Positions 5,140 through 9,013 of a stretch of DNA of 9,013 nucleotides are shown one piece after another. Origin of the DNA: Candidatus Aenigmatarchaeota archaeon (GTDB lineage Archaea; Aenigmatarchaeota; Aenigmatarchaeia; CG10238-14; SpSt-28); assembly GCA_021161995.1 (NCBI GenBank), contig JAGGZO010000065.1:1-9013 (forward strand). Reading direction: 5' to 3'. Position 1 is the stretch's first letter. Each line of letters begins with the position of its first letter. The translations under genes were made by a program, and so were the position numbers. Under the pieces are notes generated by a model, which saw nothing but the letters and a program-made list of their open reading frames with translations, made no database searches and had not been told where the DNA came from.

Positions 5140-6336
5140 TCACCGTAAAACTTTAAAGAGAAGCAGGTATAGTGCTTGTTTTGGGTTTCGGATTAGAAAG
5201 AAAACAGCTCTTTTCAGTCTTTTAAACATAAGCTTCCTAATAACCGCTTTAAATCCTTTTTTTCGTGCTATGGTTATCAATTCTTTTCGTTGTTTTGGTT
5301 TTTTAAACTTCCCATATATTATTCTGGGATTGTCTTTTGTAGCCTCTTCAAAATTTACTGGAACCAATTCAACCCGTTTCTTCATTTTTTCAATTAATTC
5401 TTTTCCTTTTTTGCTGTTCACAAGAACAACAGATACACCTTTTTCATCGTGTAGTTTTTTAGGCACACCCCAAAAATCTCCAATGGTAAGATCTCCTTGT
5501 CTTGGTATTTTTGAAAAAGGACAATTGTAGCAAATACTATTTAGATACTGATTTGAAAGAAATCCCCAACAAAACCAGTCTTTCAAAAAAGGGCTTATAT
5601 AAGAATATCCATCATCGAATTCGATTCTGATTGTGCGATGTGACCATCCGTCAGATTTATCTCTGAACTTAACTGAAACAATATTTCTCTCACCCATTTT
5701 TTTACTTATGTATTCAAGATATGTTTTCCAAACTATCAATGACGGAACTCCGCTACATACGAGGTCAACAGTATAGAGATTAGACTTGTCAATCTTTAGG
5801 TGATTAACAAAATTGTTAAGAGCTGCTATTTGGCATGGTGTCCCAACAAACAAAACTTTTTTTCCTTCAGAAAGATTTTTAACAACTTTCTTATAGGCAT
5901 CACCAACATAGCTTGGAACATATTTAGAGCCTTTTATTTTTTCTAAGATCTCTTTTTCATCTTTTGTAGCTTCAACATGAACTGGATGAAATCTCTCATC
6001 CCAAACAACACCATAAACTACACTATCGTATTCAAAAATTATATTTGCCAACTCGCTAAATATGCCTCCCGAAGAACTCGTCAATCTTATTTTATTGTTT
6101 TTGCTCCAAGCAGCATATGCAATGGGTTTTGGAAATCTATCTATAGAAGGAGTTGAGATAATAGGACAAACTTTCTGGCAGATACCACAATTGGTGCATT
6201 TGTTTTTGTTTACACGAGGAATATAAAATCCTTCTTCACTAATTACCATTTCTATTGCACCATAGGGACAAGCATTAAAGCATCCAAAACACCCTAAACA
6301 TTTTTGAACACCGATTACATCAATTGCAGGTTTCAT
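5140..6336 (-). CDS. FrhB/FdhB-family iron-sulfur flavoprotein, glycan-cluster type
   Basis: This 398-residue protein belongs to the coenzyme F420 hydrogenase/dehydrogenase beta-subunit family. A two-[4Fe-4S] ferredoxin domain opens it: Cys 13, 16, 19, 23 and Cys 47, 50, 53, 57, each ending in CP. The FrhB N and C domains follow with TSSSGGIFSELA (86-97), KGSKYVPSYVG (135-145), VGTPCQIAAL (164-173, Cys 168), DLVCSGVPS (191-199), FRDKSDGWSH and a CYNCPFS...GDLTIGDFWG block (269-290) with two more cysteines. Members next to pyruvyl transferase genes occur widely in capsule and surface-glycan loci, where they probably reduce or oxidise a glycan intermediate; the reaction is not established. The C-terminus (about 358-398) is strongly basic and hydrophobic, suggesting attachment to the inner face of the membrane. 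It starts 6 nt after the upstream gene, with an excellent Shine-Dalgarno site, so the two are one operon. A true F420-hydrogenase role is unlikely, as no hydrogenase genes are nearby. Confidence 0.9.
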   Translation of the reverse strand: MKPAIDVIGVQKCLGCFGCFNACPYGAIEMVISEEGFYIPRVNKNKCTNCGICQKVCPIISTPSIDRFPKPIAYAAWSKNNKIRLTSSSGGIFSELANIIFEYDSVVYGVVWDERFHPVHVEATKDEKEILEKIKGSKYVPSYVGDAYKKVVKNLSEGKKVLFVGTPCQIAALNNFVNHLKIDKSNLYTVDLVCSGVPSLIVWKTYLEYISKKMGERNIVSVKFRDKSDGWSHRTIRIEFDDGYSYISPFLKDWFCWGFLSNQYLNSICYNCPFSKIPRQGDLTIGDFWGVPKKLHDEKGVSVVLVNSKKGKELIEKMKKRVELVPVNFEEATKDNPRIIYGKFKKPKQRKELITIARKKGFKAVIRKLMFKRLKRAVFFLIRNPKQALYLLLFKVLR

Positions 6337-6342
6337 TTAACA

Positions 6343-6349
6343 TCACCTA
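6343..6349 (-). promoter_or_regulatory. Strong Shine-Dalgarno site overlapping the upstream stop codon
   Basis: The minus strand reads AGGTGATGTTAAATG. AGGTGA matches the archaeal anti-Shine-Dalgarno sequence and includes the TGA stop of the pyruvyl transferase gene. The spacing to the ATG at 6336 is right, and it fixes this ATG as the start of the FrhB-like gene. It implies coupled translation. Confidence 0.85.
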
Positions 6350-7470
6350 AGAGCTTTCTTAAGGAAACGTATAGAGGTGTTTATTTTTCTTTCTAATTTC
6401 TTTTTTGCGGCTTTCCAATTTATGTCATTATCAAAACTTAGATGTTTTAGATCTTTTGGATTCTGAACAAATCTATCCTCGAGGCCCATTGTTTCTAGGA
6501 AATCAACAATCTTATTATCAGGATCAGCTGCAGGCTTGATGGAGTAAAAAGGTTTTTGGAACAAAACAGAGAAAATTGTTCCATGAAGAGATGTTGTTAT
6601 GACATATTCAGCATTTTCGATTAACCACAAAAATTCTGCTGGGCTATAAGTGTAAAACGAATAAACTTTTGGGTTTTTAGGTTCTATGAGAAAAGGAGAT
6701 TCTGTAACTACATTAACTCTCTTTTTCTTAGCAATTGAAAATACTTCTGATAAAAGTCCCTTCGCGTGATGTACATCATAAAATATTATGTATGGTTTTT
6801 CTATCACTTTTTCTGGAGGTTTAGATATCTTTTTCCATTCTTCTTTTGATAGCAGCAATGTAGGGTCGAGTACTATTTCTGGATTGATTTTAATACCACA
6901 CCTTTTTAGATATCTGACACTAGTTTTTTCCCTTACTGATAGGAAATCAAAATATCTCAAAAGGTTTTTGTAAATTGGATAGAGTCGATTTGGAATGGGG
7001 TGCCATACACTTGCAGCATATGAGATCTTTTTCTTATTCTTTACGAAATCAAGCAGATATATCTTTAAAGCCTTGGACCTATGTTTAGGAGACCATACTA
7101 CATCTGATCCTACGACATATACATCATAGTTCAGACTTTCCAGATCCTCTTCATTCTTAAAAGCTCGAGGAGTTAAGTTGAGGTATGTTTTTTTGAAGAT
7201 TCTATAGCTTTTCACCCTCTTTTTTAATCTTGGGATTAATCCTAATCCTATCAAAAATGTCCATTTAAACCCACGGGTTATGATCGATTTCATTAAATTC
7301 TCAGCCAGAATTTCCTTTATGTCTATTGGAGGTTCGAAATCAATAATTTCACACTCAAATCCTAGCTTCTCGATTACACTTTGCAATGCATATGCCTGTA
7401 AAACAGAACCAACATGATTCTTGTATCTTTTTCCGACAAGTGCTAGAAGTCCAACTTTTTTATTATTCAT
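6343..7470 (-). CDS. Polysaccharide pyruvyl transferase family protein
   Basis: A 375-residue protein of the WcaK/CsaB-type family (PF04230), which transfers pyruvate ketals from phosphoenolpyruvate onto sugars of surface polymers; some members have other sugar substrates. Motifs in order: VGLLALVG at the N-terminus, NHVGSVLQAYALQ (18-30), NYDVYVVGSDVVWSP (114-128), KISYAASVW (148-155), FDFLSVREKTSVRYL (174-188), VLDPTLLL (200-207) and the C-lobe signature ITTSLHGTIFSVLFQKPF (290-307) with the conserved SLHG. No signal peptide or clear membrane helix; residues 66-80 are hydrophobic but short. The last 25 residues are basic (KAAKKKLERKI...RFLKKALR) and may bind the membrane surface. First gene of a two-gene operon with the FrhB-like protein. 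The ATG at 7470 fits the family N-terminus; AGGGAT 7 nt upstream is a weak Shine-Dalgarno site. Family firm; acceptor sugar unknown. Confidence 0.93.
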   Translation of the reverse strand: MNNKKVGLLALVGKRYKNHVGSVLQAYALQSVIEKLGFECEIIDFEPPIDIKEILAENLMKSIITRGFKWTFLIGLGLIPRLKKRVKSYRIFKKTYLNLTPRAFKNEEDLESLNYDVYVVGSDVVWSPKHRSKALKIYLLDFVKNKKKISYAASVWHPIPNRLYPIYKNLLRYFDFLSVREKTSVRYLKRCGIKINPEIVLDPTLLLSKEEWKKISKPPEKVIEKPYIIFYDVHHAKGLLSEVFSIAKKKRVNVVTESPFLIEPKNPKVYSFYTYSPAEFLWLIENAEYVITTSLHGTIFSVLFQKPFYSIKPAADPDNKIVDFLETMGLEDRFVQNPKDLKHLSFDNDINWKAAKKKLERKINTSIRFLKKALR

Positions 7471-7518
7471 AAATATCCCTATTTCGAGCTAAATCATGAT
7501 AATAAATCCTTGTAAATC

Positions 7519-7535
7519 TTAAATAAAGCTTTTCC
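7519..7535 (-). promoter_or_regulatory. BRE/TATA promoter of the glycan operon
   Basis: On the minus strand GGAAAAGC is followed by TTTATTTAA (complement of 7527-7519). Transcription would begin at about 7498 and give a leader of about 28 nt. It closely resembles the divergent promoter at 7553-7567. Confidence 0.5.
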
Positions 7536-7540
7536 AATAT

Positions 7541-7553
7541 CTTGGCAGCCAAG
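7541..7553. repeat. Palindrome CTTGGCAGCCAAG between two divergent promoters
   Basis: Perfect 5-bp arms CTTGG and CCAAG around CAG. It lies midway between the TATA boxes of the glycan operon (minus) and the surface-protein gene (plus), and abuts the purine-rich BRE of the latter. Its position is that expected of an operator controlling both units. Confidence 0.45.
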
Positions 7554-7567
7554 GAAATCTTTATAAA
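7553..7567 (+). promoter_or_regulatory. BRE/TATA promoter of the surface-protein gene
   Basis: GGAAA (7553-7557) then TTTATAAA (7560-7567), centred 26 nt before the ATG at 7590. This is the clearest archaeal promoter in the window and predicts a leaderless mRNA. A second A/T run (TTTTTATATAATT) between it and the ATG is too close to serve as the TATA box for this start. Confidence 0.6.
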
Positions 7568-7589
7568 CCTATTTTTATATAATTACTTT

Positions 7590-9013
7590 ATGGTAGCAAC
7601 AATAGATTATCAAAAAATTGTTCTGTTAGTTTTAGTGATATTACCATCCCTGGCATTTTTTAGCGGCTATGGTATTTCTAAGGACCTTTGCCAAATATCA
7701 ATAATAGTAAAAGATAGTATAACATTTGATCCGATTCCTGGTGCAAAGATATTTATAGGTCCATCTGGCACATACATAGGTTATACAAACGAATCTGGTA
7801 TTATTTCGTTTAAAGCAGAAGCCACTCATGAATATACATTCGTAATAGAAAAAGCTGGTTATTACACAGAAACAACAGCAATTAAGTGTTGGCCAAACGA
7901 TTCTAAGGTAGCATATGTCTATCTTAAACCAGTATCTGAAACACAGGAAGAGTACTATTACTATTATTATGAATATCAAACCCAAACAACTCAAATCTCT
8001 AATCAAGATTTTTATGCATATTTTGCTCAAAACTACATACAAATTCCAGTCAACGACGAAAAAGTTATTGATCTTTATGTTTGCTCAAACAACGACTTTT
8101 CTGGGCTTGTGTCATTAACAGCTGTATATTCAAACGGAATAGAGGTAGATGCCCCATTTTTAATTAACTTACCAAAAAATTCATGTGTTGTTGAAAAAGT
8201 TAGAATACACTCTGGTGATTCTTACGGCTGCCACTATCTGTATTTCCGTGTGAAACAAAGAGATAATATAGTATTTTCAAATAAGCTAACAATATACGTA
8301 CCCCAAAAAGAAGAAAATGGTATTGAGAAATCTCTCATACCAATTCTGAATGTTACTGAAGATGTCATTGAAAAAGGTGAACCATTGCTAGTGGAAGCAA
8401 AAATAATAGCTAAAGGTATGCCAGAAAATACTTACATAACTGCGAAAATAAGGGTTGATGAGAAAATAATAAAGAGAGAATATTTTAACGTAGATGGAGA
8501 TTCAACGATAACGTTCAATGAAATTGTGAACACGAACTACTTTGAAGAAGGATATCACTATATCATCTTAGAAGTTTCAACTAGAGATATAATAAATTCC
8601 ACGAGCAAACTAGTTAAGTTTGTTGTTTATGAAAATGAAGTCTATGCTAATTCTGAAGAAACAGCATCGAATGATTATCATTGCTTAGAGATAGTCGACC
8701 TTAGAAACTATAAAGTAAGAATGAATGAAACGAATAAGATAAACTTTATTTTGTATAATTGCGGTAATATCACGGAAAACAACATTAAAATCATGACATT
8801 GTTTGATGGTAGAACTCTGATAAACACTGTTGATAAAATAGAACCAAACGAATACAGGGCTGTTACAATACACATAGCTGTTCATAAACCATTCGATGAA
8901 TATACTGCAAGAATACACATATACAATCAGAATGTAAGCATAGATGCGGGATTCAAGCTAATTGGTGTAGTTCCAGACGTCAAACTTGTAGTAAAAGATG
9001 CATATACTGCAAA
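7590..9013 (+). CDS. Large exported multi-domain beta-sandwich protein, 5' part only
   Basis: Open from the ATG at 7590 to the right edge: 474 full codons, no stop. Residues 10-24 (IVLLVLVILPSLAFF) form a signal peptide or N-terminal anchor, without an obvious cleavage motif. Residues 35-101 resemble carboxypeptidase-regulatory-like/PEGA domains: SITFDPIPGAKIFI, YTNESGIISF and EKAGYYTE, flanked by Cys 34 and Cys 100, which could form a disulfide. A tyrosine tract (Y122-127, Y129) and a Gln/Thr linker follow. The rest alternates beta-strands in what look like three Ig-like or CARDB-like modules: about 150-240 (with CSNN), 245-350 (VTEDVIEKGEPLLVEAKI) and 365-460 (NKINFILYNCGNITENNIKI, a CARDB-like 'Y-N-x-G-N' phrase). 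Several N-glycosylation sequons occur (NES, NVT, NST, NET, NIT, NVS). Probably a surface or S-layer-associated adhesin; divergent from the glycan operon. Exported status is strong, module boundaries approximate. Confidence 0.88.
   Translation, partial: MVATIDYQKIVLLVLVILPSLAFFSGYGISKDLCQISIIVKDSITFDPIPGAKIFIGPSGTYIGYTNESGIISFKAEATHEYTFVIEKAGYYTETTAIKCWPNDSKVAYVYLKPVSETQEEYYYYYYEYQTQTTQISNQDFYAYFAQNYIQIPVNDEKVIDLYVCSNNDFSGLVSLTAVYSNGIEVDAPFLINLPKNSCVVEKVRIHSGDSYGCHYLYFRVKQRDNIVFSNKLTIYVPQKEENGIEKSLIPILNVTEDVIEKGEPLLVEAKIIAKGMPENTYITAKIRVDEKIIKREYFNVDGDSTITFNEIVNTNYFEEGYHYIILEVSTRDIINSTSKLVKFVVYENEVYANSEETASNDYHCLEIVDLRNYKVRMNETNKINFILYNCGNITENNIKIMTLFDGRTLINTVDKIEPNEYRAVTIHIAVHKPFDEYTARIHIYNQNVSIDAGFKLIGVVPDVKLVVKDAYTA

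Noticed and set aside
5140..6336. True F420-reducing hydrogenase or formate dehydrogenase beta subunit
   Set aside because: No hydrogenase or formate dehydrogenase genes are adjacent, while a pyruvyl transferase gene is translationally coupled, which points to glycan metabolism.
7698..8042. 114-aa open frame on the minus strand within the right surface-protein gene
   Set aside because: Cys/Tyr/Ile-rich product without domains, antisense to an exported protein with a clear signal peptide and modules.

Overview
The window is a piece of an AT-rich archaeal chromosome. Three things say archaeon: a GINS replication subunit, a ribosomal protein found only in archaea and eukaryotes (L44e/eL42), and a consistent archaeal promoter layout. 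Most transcription-unit heads have a TATA-like box centred about 25-28 nt before the start codon (about 31 nt for one), which implies leaderless or nearly leaderless mRNAs. The one gene that is clearly internal to an operon instead has a strong Shine-Dalgarno site. The mix of compact housekeeping genes and large exported beta-sandwich proteins fits a DPANN-type or small euryarchaeal lineage, but the sequence does not settle the phylum.

Layout, left to right. (1) 1-825, minus: 5' part of a secreted LamG (concanavalin A-like) domain protein that runs off the left edge. (2) 874-1677, minus: an acidic helical protein that I do not recognise. (3) 1781-2833, minus: gins51 followed by rpl44e, an instance of the archaeal replication-translation gene neighbourhood; the usual partner rps27e is absent. 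(4) 2903-3110, plus: a small gene that appears split by a +1 frameshift. (5) 3111-3235: glnA upstream region with two TATA-like boxes and a nested inverted repeat able to form a two-stem hairpin. (6) 3236-4555, plus: glnA, a class I-alpha glutamine synthetase. (7) 4630-5103, plus: a five-helix membrane protein resembling the VIT1/CCC1 iron/manganese transporter family. (8) 5140-7470, minus: a two-gene operon of a polysaccharide pyruvyl transferase family protein followed by an FrhB/FdhB-type ferredoxin-like flavo-iron-sulfur protein, probably for surface glycan synthesis. (9) 7590-9013, plus: a large exported protein with a carboxypeptidase-regulatory-like domain and further beta-sandwich repeats, running off the right edge and divergent from the glycan operon.

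The parts suggest two themes: core information processing and nitrogen assimilation in the middle, and cell-surface building at the right and left ends. I see no tRNA, rRNA, CRISPR array, insertion sequence or integrase, and no stretch over 300 bases without a gene. I found no convincing new multi-gene system. The items most worth a second look are the frameshifted small gene, the hairpin upstream of glnA, the near-symmetric divergent promoter with a central palindrome at 7519-7567, and the unassigned 267-residue protein.
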